A stretch of DNA of 24,725 nt from positions 1 to 24,725 of the forward strand of contig DAINMX010000079.1 of the NCBI GenBank assembly GCA_036736205.1, given 5' to 3'. The notes under the pieces were generated by a model. It had not been told where the DNA came from and searched no databases. It worked only from the letters and a program-made list of their open reading frames with translations. Position 1 is the first letter of the stretch. Each line of letters opens with the position of its first letter. Both the position numbers and the translations under genes were made by a program. Positions 1 to 7,705 of the stretch are shown piece after piece. Origin of the DNA: XYA12-FULL-58-9 sp001798605 (lineage in GTDB: Bacteria; Myxococcota; XYA12-FULL-58-9).

Positions 1-385
1 GTTATCGACCGTCAGCAATTACTGTTGCGGAAAAGAGAAAACCGAACTGGCACGCAAATGAAGAAATCAAGGAGCCAGCTATGCTCGGAGGCACTCGGCG
101 AATACATGGCAGGGGACGCTCGATGGTGTTGATGCGGGCTAGCAACTCAAGAGATCCCGCCCCATCGAAGGGGCCGGATCGAAGATCTGAGAATTGTTGA
201 GTTGACGACATTGGTGGGATCGCGCAAAGAGTCAAGAAATGCCGCGCCGGGATTGAGTTACCGGCGGTTTGTCATTCCCCCCGACGAACTCCAGGCGTGT
301 CTCAGCTTCGAGGAGGACGAGCGATACGAAAGCGGTGATGCGACGATGCGTCTGTGGCCGATGACGACTTCCTTGCGACTGCCGA
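1..385. other. Gene-poor left edge, no supported gene
   Basis: I find no convincing coding sequence here. One plus frame is open from the window edge to a stop near 201 and another to about 132, so the C-terminus of a gene starting outside the window cannot be excluded, but neither translation resembles a known family. A 66-codon TTG-started frame (202-402) runs into the end of the opposite lipoprotein gene and lacks a ribosome site. The only structured element is the hairpin at 153-180. Confidence 0.5.
153..180. repeat. Strong stem-loop (11-bp arms, one mismatch)
   Basis: The arms GATCCCGCCCC (153-163) and GGGGCCGGATC (170-180) pair at 10 of 11 positions around the loop ATCGAA. No T-tract follows on either strand, so this is not a classical intrinsic terminator. 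It lies 205 bp beyond the stop of the minus-strand lipoprotein gene and could end its transcript by another mechanism. A REP-like role is also possible because a RayT gene is 1.3 kb away, but no second copy was seen. Confidence 0.45.
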
Positions 386-1297
386 CTACTTGGTGCCCGT
401 GAGATTGACGGATGCGGGATCTGTGTCTGGATCGTTGGAGTAAACATCCATGGTGGTGCTGTGACTGCCAGCGGCTGCCTCGGCAGTGAACTGCACGCCG
501 CGAATGTGGAAGAGCCCAGTGGTGACCGTCACGTCTGCACAACTGGGTATCTCACAATCGACACCATTGGCATTGAATTCCTCACAGCGGCACTTGAGTC
601 CCCCAGCGCAACACCCCGTGCCCGGACCGTCGCCGGGGCCACAGATGGCACCATATTCACAGGTCGCCCCCGGGTCGACAGAACCGCCGAGAAATGCGAA
701 ATTCGTGGTGTCGTTGAGGACAAAACTGTCAACAGTCAAAGTCCGACCACCAAGGTTGTAAAATCGAACGATGCCGGCGGGGACGCTGACGAAGGGATTG
801 TCCTCCAGGGTGACCTCGGATGTGAAAAACTCGATATCGGGCTCATCAGGGATCCGCTGGCCAGCCCCAGGGCCGACGAGTTCGAGAGTGTAGACGGGAA
901 GATTGGCAGCGTTGCTCTCCACCACCAGCTCAGCAATGTAGACACCACGGCCCGGCGACGTAAAGGTAATCGGCACAATGAAATCGCCACGTGGAGCAAC
1001 CTTGCCCGATGGTGGGTCAACCTCGCCGATGTGAAAAACGCCAGCCCCTTCTCCCTGAAGCCGCAACGCGTCCACGTCGATCTTCAGCTCAGAACAGCCG
1101 CCGTTGACAAACACGACATCGATGCGGTGACTTGCGCCCTCCACAGAGAGGTCGAAGCCAAGCACGCCCTCCCACGCATTGGTGCTGAGCAACGGCTCGT
1201 CGCTGTTGAGAGTGCATTCGAGATCATCCCCGTTGCAGCCACTCGCAAGGGCAAACAAAGAGACAAACGAGATATTCAGAATTGCTCGACGTGCCAT
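386..1297 (-). CDS. Secreted lipoprotein with choice-of-anchor-D/ASH-like modules and Cys-rich insert
   Basis: The 303-residue product begins with a basic N-terminus, a hydrophobic stretch and a lipobox-like LASGC (Cys21), so it is predicted to be a lipoprotein. Two beta-sandwich modules of the choice-of-anchor-D/ASH type follow (about 40-145 and 155-300). The second ends with SNDPDTDPASVNLTGTK, a typical end of that family. About 40 residues rich in Cys (about 215-258) are inserted in the second module and may be disulfide-bonded. I chose the ATG at 1297 because GAGGAG lies 6 nt upstream; an upstream ATG at 1321 adds eight residues ahead of the signal peptide. The gene is alone on its strand here. 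Its ligand and function are unknown. Confidence 0.82.
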   Translation of the reverse strand: MARRAILNISFVSLFALASGCNGDDLECTLNSDEPLLSTNAWEGVLGFDLSVEGASHRIDVVFVNGGCSELKIDVDALRLQGEGAGVFHIGEVDPPSGKVAPRGDFIVPITFTSPGRGVYIAELVVESNAANLPVYTLELVGPGAGQRIPDEPDIEFFTSEVTLEDNPFVSVPAGIVRFYNLGGRTLTVDSFVLNDTTNFAFLGGSVDPGATCEYGAICGPGDGPGTGCCAGGLKCRCEEFNANGVDCEIPSCADVTVTTGLFHIRGVQFTAEAAAGSHSTTMDVYSNDPDTDPASVNLTGTK

Positions 1298-1326
1298 CTG
1301 TGACTCCTCGAAGATTCGCAATTTGA

Positions 1327-1374
1327 GCGGTGATTGTGCCCGAAGTCAGCCATGATCTCCAGCACAATGCCGCC
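1327..1374. repeat. Imperfect inverted repeat between two minus-strand genes
   Basis: GCGG-TG-ATTGTGC (1327-1339) can pair with GCACAAT-GC-CGC (1362-1373), giving an 11-bp stem with a small bulge and a 22-nt loop. It lies between the RayT gene and the start of the downstream lipoprotein gene. No T-tract follows. It could be an operator or a transposase-associated hairpin; nothing decides between these. Confidence 0.3.
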
Positions 1375-1502
1375 ATGCTTAGCGTCAGTTGTTTTCCAGA
1401 TCGGTGAGTATACACGCAGCAACTTGTTCGCGTTGAATCCCAGCAGGGCAAACTGACCGCAGCCACCGACGCAACAAACGGTGGTACTTCTGGATAGGGA
1501 AC

Positions 1503-2216
1503 TCAGGCGTCTCGAAAGCCTCTGCTCCTCCGAGAGCCCGGTGTGGCCGTCGGGTCGAGCAAACCTTTGCGCCGCCAGCCCGTCCGACGTAACCAAGTGA
1601 TGGGATCTGCCACCGGCTTTCGACCGCCACGCGGAACAATCGTGCCCACCTGAGGTTTCTGTCGCCAACCGTCGAAGTAGGCAGCTGATGAAAATGCATC
1701 GACGTACAACGGAGACAGCGCCGCACCGTGTCTACGTGCATTTCCGAGTACGTACGCCAGACAGTTGCGGACTTCCCGAGGCGTCCGGAGGGCTCGCATA
1801 TGGTATCGGTCCGCGAATACTGGGCCAGTGCGACCGAGTGCTTTGTTGAGATTTCGAGCCAAACGAATGGTGAGGCCTTGTATTCCGCGGGAGAGCGACT
1901 CTGAATTCTTTCCCTCCACAATGGCGTGGATGTGGTCGCACTGTACCGACCAGTCGGTGACATGAAAGCCATTGCGCTGACATCCGCGAACGAACGCGTC
2001 GTGGAGGCACCTGAACATAGACTTCCGCCGAAGACTACCCACCACGTCTCTTCGAACCTTCATCGTCACATGAACCGGATGGTGTGACGCAAAGGCTGGA
2101 CGCGCCTGGTGCGTCACGCCAGCTTTGCCGTTCTTTGGCTTTCGCCCAGCACCCTTGCGTTTGCCTCCCCAGGTCTTCAGGGTGAACTCGAGCTGTTTGG
2201 GTTGTCGTCGTGACAT
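1503..2216 (-). CDS. REP-associated tyrosine (IS200-like, Y1_Tnp) transposase
   Basis: The 237-residue protein has the hallmarks of the RayT branch of HUH single-strand transposases. It starts with a basic GGKRKGAGRKPK segment (17-28). The HUH pair is DHIHAIVE (His95, His97) and the likely nucleophile is Tyr155 in AYVLGNARRHG. The family C-terminal signature TWLRRTGWRRKGLLDP lies near 208-222. Such enzymes cut single-stranded hairpin DNA, and many are domesticated single-copy genes. The reading appears intact. I chose ATG 2216, which gives the family's usual N-terminus; the frame extends to 2345 without homology. No clear Shine-Dalgarno is present. A GATAAT hexamer lies 15 nt upstream. Confidence 0.9.
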   Translation of the reverse strand: MSRRQPKQLEFTLKTWGGKRKGAGRKPKNGKAGVTHQARPAFASHHPVHVTMKVRRDVVGSLRRKSMFRCLHDAFVRGCQRNGFHVTDWSVQCDHIHAIVEGKNSESLSRGIQGLTIRLARNLNKALGRTGPVFADRYHMRALRTPREVRNCLAYVLGNARRHGAALSPLYVDAFSSAAYFDGWRQKPQVGTIVPRGGRKPVADPITWLRRTGWRRKGLLDPTATPGSRRSRGFRDA

Positions 2217-2622
2217 CTTGATTAAGCAGTAATTATCATGCGGAGGTCTGACAGTTTCTGATCCCGAACGCGCAATGGGGTGGACACTCATGCGTGTTCG
2301 ATTTCCGGGCGGATCTCTTATTGAGCGGGCCCTCACACTGGCCACGGCCTACGACAATGCCCGGACCGTGTTTTTCGCCCCGCGTCATGAGTGGCGGGGA
2401 CCACGCCAGCGCTCACCTTTTGGGGAACATGGAATGAGGTACCGGCGGCCTGCGGTGCCGACGAAGTCATCGACAGTTTCCGGACAGGCCCTATCTGCGG
2501 GAAGATTGCCCAACAAAGGGAGGAGGGAGGTGCGGCCAAGTGACAAGGACCCCATTTCGCGATACCTTACGAATGGGTCACGAGGGCCCCACAAACCGAC
2601 AAACCACGTGCACGAGGTCTCC
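2217..2622. other. Divergent intergenic region with hairpins, no gene
   Basis: This 406-bp region separates the RayT gene from the plus-strand lipoprotein gene. The open frames crossing it do not look like proteins. It holds two short stem-loops: CCCCGC/GCGGGG (2378-2399) and GGTACCG/CGGTGCC (2438-2459, one G-T pair). It also holds a weak plus-strand promoter candidate at 2540-2568. Confidence 0.55.
2540..2568 (+). promoter_or_regulatory. Weak sigma70-type promoter candidate for the Asp-box lipoprotein
   Basis: GTGACA (2540-2545) and TACCTT (2563-2568) are separated by 17 bp. The -35 matches consensus at five of six positions but the -10 at only three. The start would fall near 2575, leaving a leader of about 48 nt before ATG 2623. 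Confidence 0.3.
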
Positions 2623-4155
2623 ATGAAGCTTGTGAGGATTCGTTCGGCGACAAGATCCACGCCTGTCTCCATCGCTGCGTCCGCACTGGCGCTGTCTTTC
2701 GGCCTCGCTGTCTCTACATGCAAAGAAGACCCAGCCAAACCGGTCGAGCGGATTGGCGACGAAGACACCGACAACCATTTCTGCCCGCCTCCCTGTGTCG
2801 AGGACGGGGTCCCTGCACCATGGAACACCGTTACGTTTGAGATTCAACATGAGCTCTCGGGAATACCCGGCCACGCCGCAGGTACGCAGGGCCGCTTGGT
2901 GAGAGCTGCAGATGGAACCCTTTACTATACGTACCTCAAGTTTGCGTATCACGAGGCGACCTGCGACATCGCTGTCTTTGGCGGCGGACCAGCTCCAGGA
3001 GTGAACTACTGGCTGGTCACGGCGGTTCGGGCAGCTGGGGGGACCGAGTGGACCGAGGAGGACGTGCCCCTGGAGGATGTGTCCGGGGGACTGCCCTATG
3101 TCACATCCCAGTTCGGAGTTGACGCGACGGTGACGAGCGCCGGCAATCTCGTCGTCGTCGTTGCTGGCGGCGGCTCTGGTCTCGCCGCCTGCGGCTCAGG
3201 GGATCTGGTTGTGGCCACCAGAACCCCTGCAGGTGCTTGGAGCTTCAACGTCCCATCGACGGCGAGTGGCGATTGCTGCAACCTCAGGGACGCGGCGACC
3301 TGTGCACCTGATTTTTGTGAGCTCGATTACTGCCTCGATGTGAACTGCACATCTGGCACAGATGTAGGAGCTTGGGCGGCGGTGGCCTTGTCGGAAGCAG
3401 GCACAACAGGCGTAGCCTTCTCTGACTACCACAACTTCTGGGATCAGGATGGTCAGAACCATATTGGTTTGGAATTTTGGGGCAGCGGCGGTGTGAGTGG
3501 CATTCGTCCCTGGTCTGGGAAAGGACTCTATGCGGCCTTAGTATTCTCGGGAGAGACGCCTTTGGTCGCCTTCACCGGCTACAAAGATGGCGGCATGTCA
3601 ATACTGCGCCGCGCCACCAACAACGGCGACGGCAACGATTGGGTGGAGCCCATGGCCGGTGCCAATCCTTGGTCCAACTACTGGACGGGTTACGATATCG
3701 GCGAACGCATCCGGATGGCGCGTGCACCGGACGGGACTCTCGGTGTTGTTTTCCACGCGCGCAAGAATCGCAACAGCGAGTTGATCAACGACCTCCTCTA
3801 TTGCTCCTCTGATGACGGCGGCGAAACATGGAGCTTCCCGTGCAAACGAATCGGCATCGATCAGCACGAAGGATTTTATCCTTCACTCGCCTATGACAAT
3901 GCCAACATTCCATATGTTGCCTATCGGACCTGCGGAGCCGACTCCCAATGTGGCGTAGGAAGTGATGGAACAAAGATGGCATGGTACGACAAAGGAGCCA
4001 GTCGTTGGTGGACCTTCTCTGTCCATGGCTCGGCCGACAGTGTCAGCGGCCACCACAGTCAGCTTGTCGTCGACCCAGGGACCAAAGAACCTACCATCGT
4101 CTTTCAAAACCTCACCCGCGGCACTGCCGTCGTGGTGCAGGGCAAGTTCGAATAA
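2623..4155 (+). CDS. Secreted sialidase-like (Asp-box) beta-propeller lipoprotein
   Basis: The 510-residue product has a basic start, a hydrophobic core and VSTC (Cys33), an atypical lipobox, so it is probably exported and perhaps lipidated. The rest is beta-rich with repeated GlyLeuVal and Trp motifs. One good Asp-box, SDDGGETW, lies near 396-403, as in sialidase-fold propellers, and many Cys pairs suggest an oxidising location. I see no recognisable sialidase catalytic set (Arg triad, Tyr/Glu pair), so an enzymatic role is not claimed; binding of glycans or protein is equally possible. ATG 2623 has GAGG six nt upstream, while the frame extends upstream to 2275 without secretion features. 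The next lipoprotein gene starts 11 nt after the stop, so they are probably co-transcribed. Confidence 0.8.
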   Translation: MKLVRIRSATRSTPVSIAASALALSFGLAVSTCKEDPAKPVERIGDEDTDNHFCPPPCVEDGVPAPWNTVTFEIQHELSGIPGHAAGTQGRLVRAADGTLYYTYLKFAYHEATCDIAVFGGGPAPGVNYWLVTAVRAAGGTEWTEEDVPLEDVSGGLPYVTSQFGVDATVTSAGNLVVVVAGGGSGLAACGSGDLVVATRTPAGAWSFNVPSTASGDCCNLRDAATCAPDFCELDYCLDVNCTSGTDVGAWAAVALSEAGTTGVAFSDYHNFWDQDGQNHIGLEFWGSGGVSGIRPWSGKGLYAALVFSGETPLVAFTGYKDGGMSILRRATNNGDGNDWVEPMAGANPWSNYWTGYDIGERIRMARAPDGTLGVVFHARKNRNSELINDLLYCSSDDGGETWSFPCKRIGIDQHEGFYPSLAYDNANIPYVAYRTCGADSQCGVGSDGTKMAWYDKGASRWWTFSVHGSADSVSGHHSQLVVDPGTKEPTIVFQNLTRGTAVVVQGKFE

Positions 4156-4166
4156 AAGGCGGCTCG

Positions 4167-4646
4167 ATGCGCATTTACTCAGTGCTCACTCTGCTGGCGT
4201 TACCTGCAACCGTCGCCATGGGCTGCGGCAAAGCCGACAACGATTTGTGGGGCTCCATCGACGAATCTTTCCCCCTCAACTTCGACCGCGTTGAAATCTT
4301 CAAGCAGAACCTGGCCCTGCGAATCGAGTACATCAAAGAGATTCAGGGAGGTGAAGACAAAGTCTGCAAGGTGGTGGTAAACACCGGCAATGTCAAAATC
4401 AAAAACGGAACGTCCCTCGAAGAGAAACGTTTTGCCGATTTCACTGTCACCTTCGAGAGGGTCGCCGCCACCGGCGGCAATTTCCCAGCAATCTCGGGCG
4501 GCACCATTCAATTTGATACCTTTGAATTCAAAGAAGGTGGCACCATCGACGGCGACTTCTCCGTGGTGTTCGAGGAGGTTGGAGGCCGCCAACCCAACAT
4601 GTTTGGCAACTTCGATCGCAAGGTGAAGATTGTCTCGACAGAGTAG
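4167..4646 (+). CDS. Small secreted lipoprotein, unrecognised family
   Basis: The 159-residue protein begins with a signal peptide ending in VAMGC (Cys20), so it is probably a lipoprotein, although Ala at -3 is less usual. The mature part is beta-rich, with repeated patterns such as FADFTVTFERV, GGTIQFDTFEF and GGTIDGDFSVVFEEV. These suggest antiparallel strands of a small sandwich or barrel. The Gly-Gly-Thr-Ile motif occurs twice, 18 residues apart. ATG 4167 follows the previous stop by 11 nt, and AAAGGCGG serves as its ribosome site. I do not recognise a family. Pairing with the propeller lipoprotein suggests a joint envelope role. Confidence 0.75.
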   Translation: MRIYSVLTLLALPATVAMGCGKADNDLWGSIDESFPLNFDRVEIFKQNLALRIEYIKEIQGGEDKVCKVVVNTGNVKIKNGTSLEEKRFADFTVTFERVAATGGNFPAISGGTIQFDTFEFKEGGTIDGDFSVVFEEVGGRQPNMFGNFDRKVKIVSTE

Positions 4647-4658
4647 TCCCACCACCTC

Positions 4659-4702
4659 GGGCTTGCCTTAACTGACTTGTGGTCCTATCTAGAAGCAAGC
4701 CC
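4659..4702. promoter_or_regulatory. Perfect 8-bp inverted repeat around a candidate exbB promoter
   Basis: GGGCTTGC (4659-4666) and GCAAGCCC (4695-4702) are perfect inverted copies 28 bp apart. Between them lies a possible promoter: TTGCCT (4663-4668), 17 bp, TATCTA (4686-4691). One arm would overlap the -35 and the other the start of transcription, as in a repressor site. A stem-loop in RNA read through from upstream is the alternative. Confidence 0.4.
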
Positions 4703-4720
4703 TTCACACCGGAGTTTGGC

Positions 4721-5323
4721 GTGCTCGATTTCCTCATCCAAGGTGGCCCCATCATCGTGCCGATCATCGCTTGCTCGGTGATCGCCCTCGGTGTTTTTCT
4801 CGAACGTTTGTTCGCTTTGCAGAAGAGCCGAATCATCCCTGACCAGTTCATCAAACGAATCGAAGAGCTCGTCAACGATAATCGAGTCGGCGATGCCTTG
4901 TTGCTCTGCCAAGAAAACCATAACCCCATGGCCCGGGTGATGGCTGCGGCACTGCGCTGCGCGGACAAGACGCGATCGCGAATCAAAGAGTCGGTCGAAG
5001 AGGTGGGCAAGTACGAAGGTGCCATGCTCGAACGTTATATAGAGATCGTCGGCACCATCGCCGCCATCACACCCTTGTTGGGATTGTTGGGGACCGTCTT
5101 TGGCATGATCAAGGTCTTCCAACGGGTTGAAGAATCGGGACTCGGCGACCCGTCTGTGTTTGCCTCTGGCATCTGGGAGGCGTTGATCACCACAGCCGTG
5201 GGTCTTTCAGTGGCCATACCTGCATTCATCTTCTACAAGTACCTGCTTTCCCGAATCGACAGATTGATCATCGAGATGGAAGATCGCTCCCTCGCGATGA
5301 TCGATCTTGTGGCCAAGGACTGA
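4721..5323 (+). CDS. exbB: MotA/TolQ/ExbB proton-channel family protein
   Basis: This 200-residue inner-membrane protein forms the proton-conducting part of ExbB-ExbD or TolQ-TolR motors. It has the family layout: an N-terminal helix (PIIVPIIACSVIALGVFLERL), a cytoplasmic segment, and two further helices. The conserved signature ITPLLGLLGTVFGMIKVF is followed by GIWEALITTAVGLSVAIPAF. Its length fits a compact ExbB. I chose GTG 4721 because GGAG precedes it by six nt and the protein then starts like its relatives; the GTG at 4679 has no ribosome site. The exbD-like gene follows after 6 nt. ExbB versus TolQ cannot be decided, since no Tol-Pal genes are visible. Confidence 0.92.
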   Translation: MLDFLIQGGPIIVPIIACSVIALGVFLERLFALQKSRIIPDQFIKRIEELVNDNRVGDALLLCQENHNPMARVMAAALRCADKTRSRIKESVEEVGKYEGAMLERYIEIVGTIAAITPLLGLLGTVFGMIKVFQRVEESGLGDPSVFASGIWEALITTAVGLSVAIPAFIFYKYLLSRIDRLIIEMEDRSLAMIDLVAKD

Positions 5324-5329
5324 TACAAA

Positions 5330-5737
5330 GTGGAATTCGCATCCAGGCGCAGACGTACGCGGATCACAGAGATCAACCTCACACCTCTGCTCGACATTGT
5401 ATTCAACCTGTTGATCTTTTTTCTCATCACCACGACCTTCGTGCAAAATCCCGGCATCGAGGTGAACTTGCCAAAAGCCACCGATGCCCCGGTGCAACCC
5501 CAGGCCGACTCAGTGATCATCGCAGTGACTTCTGACGGTTCGCTGATCTACGAGGGTCGGCGAGTTTCCGTAGGTGAACTAGAGGAACGATTGACGGAGC
5601 AACACAAACGTCGCAAGGGTGGAACGGTCATCATCCAGGCAGACTCTGCCACCAGCCATGGAAAAGTCGTCGAGGTCATGGATCTAGCCCGACGCATCGG
5701 CTTTGCCGATCTCGCCATTGCCACCGAGGCTGAGTAG
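5330..5737 (+). CDS. exbD: ExbD/TolR family biopolymer transport protein
   Basis: The 135-residue protein has the ExbD layout. A short cytoplasmic basic segment precedes INLTPLLDIVFNLLIFFLITTTF, a single membrane helix holding the conserved Asp (Asp23) that takes part in proton flow. A periplasmic domain follows and ends with the family's VIIQADSATSHGKVVEVMDLAR element. It should form a motor with the upstream ExbB-like protein. The start is GTG 5330, six nt after the exbB stop, with AAGGA about ten nt upstream. No classical TonB lies in this block; the GYF/AgmX-type protein at 7706-8581 is a candidate for the driven partner. Confidence 0.93.
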   Translation: MEFASRRRRTRITEINLTPLLDIVFNLLIFFLITTTFVQNPGIEVNLPKATDAPVQPQADSVIIAVTSDGSLIYEGRRVSVGELEERLTEQHKRRKGGTVIIQADSATSHGKVVEVMDLARRIGFADLAIATEAE

Positions 5738-5747
5738 TAAACCCTCT

Positions 5748-5761
5748 CAATTTGGAAATTG
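5748..5761. repeat. Short palindrome after exbD
   Basis: CAATTTGGAAATTG is a perfect 6-bp inverted repeat with a 2-bp centre, 10 bp after the exbD stop. No T-tract follows, so it is more likely a protein-binding site than a terminator. Its role is unknown. Confidence 0.3.
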
Positions 5762-5810
5762 GTGACATCTCGCCAATCAGAACTTGCCACGGCGATCTGA
5801 GGGCTCTACC

Positions 5811-6113
5811 ATGGTCGCGATGAAGACCAGCAGCCTTCTCATGGGGATGATTGTTCTCGGATTGAGCATCGCCATGGTGACTCACACCCTGTTGGACCCG
5901 AGCGGCTGGACTCAGCGTCAGAAAATCACCGACGATCTCGAACGGCTGCGCGCACAAAATGCTGTTCTGGAGGAGCGGGTGACTGAGCTGCGACAAGAAA
6001 TCAAAGCTCTACGTCAACGCGATGAGGTTCGCGAGCGTGCCGTGCGGAACGAGCTCGGTTATGTCCGACCGGGCGAAATGGTCGTAGAGCTAAGGCCCAA
6101 CGCAACACCATAG
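5811..6113 (+). CDS. ftsB: FtsB/DivIC-like septum formation initiator protein
   Basis: The 100-residue protein has a single N-terminal membrane helix (SSLLMGMIVLGLSIAMVTH), a heptad-rich coiled coil (about 35-75) and the family's C-terminal signature RERAVRNELGYVRPGEMV. FtsB joins FtsL and FtsQ in the divisome and helps activate septal wall synthesis. ATG 5811 is preceded by GAGGG at seven nt, and a second ATG at 5820 is possible. It lies between exbD and a Ser/Thr kinase gene that starts 25 nt after its stop, so the pair is probably co-transcribed. That neighbourhood is unusual, because ftsB often sits near eno or other division genes. A paralogous DivIC-type protein is the alternative. Confidence 0.8.
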   Translation: MVAMKTSSLLMGMIVLGLSIAMVTHTLLDPSGWTQRQKITDDLERLRAQNAVLEERVTELRQEIKALRQRDEVRERAVRNELGYVRPGEMVVELRPNATP

Positions 6114-6138
6114 GCAACAGCGACGAGATTGACGATAC

Positions 6139-7632
6139 ATGAGCACCATGCCGGTCATTGACCATTATGAGATCCGGGAGGGTCTTGGCCGGGGTGCCAT
6201 GGGGAGTGTCTATTTGGCACTCGACCTGAAGATGGGACGAGAGGTTGCCATCAAGATCCTACAGCGGGAGTTTGCCCAGAGCGCCAAACACCGCGAACGT
6301 TTTGATCGCGAGGCAAAGGCCATCGCGGCGCTCAAGCACCCCAATATCGTCGGAATCTACGATTATGGCGGATCCCCCGATGAGCACCTTTACCTGGTCA
6401 TGGAGTACATCGCGGGTGCTCACGTGGGCAAGCTTTGTCGCGAGAACGGCGTCTTCCCTGCATCCGTGCTCGGAGCAGTCGGCCTGGAACTCGCCTCAGC
6501 GTTATCCCATGCCCACAAGGCTGGCGTCATTCATCGTGACCTCAAACCGGAGAATGTCTTCATCGACAACGGGCGCTTGGTCCTCGTCGATTTTGGCATT
6601 GTCAAAGCCATTGTCTCCGACAATCCCCTCGGTGCGGCGGCAGCCTCGCCCAAGACCGACGTCATTGGAACACCAGGTTTCATGGCACCCGAACAGTTGG
6701 TGCAGGAACCCCTCGACAACCGTACCGACATCTTTTCCCTGGGCTCGTTGTTGTACTTTCTCGCGACCCTCAAGGTTCCCTTCGATGCTGACAGCCCCTA
6801 CTCCCTGCTGCGGCAGTTTCGCGAGACCCGCCCAACACCCCTCGCCGAGCTACGCCCCGACTTGTCTGACACCCTGTGCTCGCTGATCCACGACTGCATC
6901 GAGATCGAAAGGGACTTTCGTCCAAAGAATGTTGAGATGGTGCGACGGCGTTTGCGTGAGGCCCTTGACGAGATCGGCGTTCGCGACGCTCGGGAGTTGC
7001 TCGCCAGTTATGAAAAGGACGCGGTCGCTTTTGCTGCAGAAGACAACGAGCGAGTCGCCCACCACCTCGTTGAACGTCTGAAGATAGCGACCCGCGACAA
7101 GGACGCCATCGCCATAGACTCGGTGCGCAATCGCCTCGGCATCATCGATCCCGACAATGAGGAAGCTCAACGGATCACCGGGGTCGACGAGGTCTTGCGC
7201 CAGAAGCCCAGAGGATTCCCGGTGGGTGAAAAGCGCAAGTCGGGCCTAATATTCGTGGCCTCTATTCTTTCGGTCGCCCTCGTATCGGCAGCGCTTGTCC
7301 TTGCTGTCTCCCACGGCAACTCGAATGAGCCAAGCGCCGAGGTTGAGGCGCTGCCAACATCGCCGCAGCCCATTTGTTTGCTGCGGGTCAGATCGGATGA
7401 GCCAATCAAAGTCTATCTCGGCGGCAAGGACATGGGCGGCACCCCCAACTTCGCCCCCGCCATCGTCCCCTGCGGTCCTTCGGTGCTGGTCTTTTTGCAA
7501 CCGGGCGGCGACCGCCTCACGGAAATGGTCGAACTCGTACCCGATAGCGAAAAAGTGGTTTTTGTCGATTGGCAGCGTGGTCAGGTTCACCTGCGCGAGC
7601 CCGGCAAGAAGAGCAACCGCCGCATGCGGTGA
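6139..7632 (+). CDS. Transmembrane Ser/Thr protein kinase with PEGA-like extracytoplasmic tail
   Basis: The 497-residue protein is a Hanks-type kinase. The kinase domain (about 10-280) has the glycine loop GRGAMG (17-22), Lys39 in VAIK, HRDLKPEN (132-139), DFG (151-153) and GTPGFMAPEQ (177-186). All residues needed for catalysis are present. A linker leads to a membrane helix at about 368-390. The tail (about 410-470) resembles a PEGA domain and may sense envelope or wall components. ATG 6139 has only a weak GACGAG ribosome site; ATG 6148 is an alternative. Its position after ftsB suggests control of division or envelope processes, as known for PknB/Stk-type kinases, but its substrates are unknown. 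Confidence 0.93.
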   Translation: MSTMPVIDHYEIREGLGRGAMGSVYLALDLKMGREVAIKILQREFAQSAKHRERFDREAKAIAALKHPNIVGIYDYGGSPDEHLYLVMEYIAGAHVGKLCRENGVFPASVLGAVGLELASALSHAHKAGVIHRDLKPENVFIDNGRLVLVDFGIVKAIVSDNPLGAAAASPKTDVIGTPGFMAPEQLVQEPLDNRTDIFSLGSLLYFLATLKVPFDADSPYSLLRQFRETRPTPLAELRPDLSDTLCSLIHDCIEIERDFRPKNVEMVRRRLREALDEIGVRDARELLASYEKDAVAFAAEDNERVAHHLVERLKIATRDKDAIAIDSVRNRLGIIDPDNEEAQRITGVDEVLRQKPRGFPVGEKRKSGLIFVASILSVALVSAALVLAVSHGNSNEPSAEVEALPTSPQPICLLRVRSDEPIKVYLGGKDMGGTPNFAPAIVPCGPSVLVFLQPGGDRLTEMVELVPDSEKVVFVDWQRGQVHLREPGKKSNRRMR

Positions 7633-7705
7633 TTTCCGTGTCAGCCACACCACCGGATAAAGAATCCGCCGCAAGGTGAATCAGCCGCGACGGCCGCTGT
7701 GTCGC
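7633..7705. other. Convergent junction with weak stem-loop
   Basis: This 73-bp spacer separates the converging kinase and GYF-protein genes. It holds only a small stem-loop, CGGAT/ATCCG (7654-7668) with an AAAGA loop and no T-tract. It may help end transcription from either side. Confidence 0.35.

Noticed and set aside
202..402. 66-codon plus-strand ORF near the left edge
   Set aside because: It has a TTG start, no ribosome site and no recognisable protein features, and it runs into the opposite gene's end.
461..1303. 280-codon open frame on the plus strand
   Set aside because: It is antisense to the lipoprotein gene, whose lipobox, domain ends and ribosome site are convincing. Its translation shows no family features.
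1276..1502. Transposase remnant between the lipoprotein and RayT genes
   Set aside because: Minus-strand frames here looked vaguely protein-like, but no transposase motif could be identified.
2217..2345. N-terminal extension of the transposase to 2345
   Set aside because: The extra 43 residues do not resemble the family, whose N-terminal part starts at the basic segment after ATG 2216.
2275..2622. N-terminal extension of the Asp-box lipoprotein to 2275
   Set aside because: It would bury the signal peptide 116 residues inside the protein. ATG 2623 has its own ribosome site.
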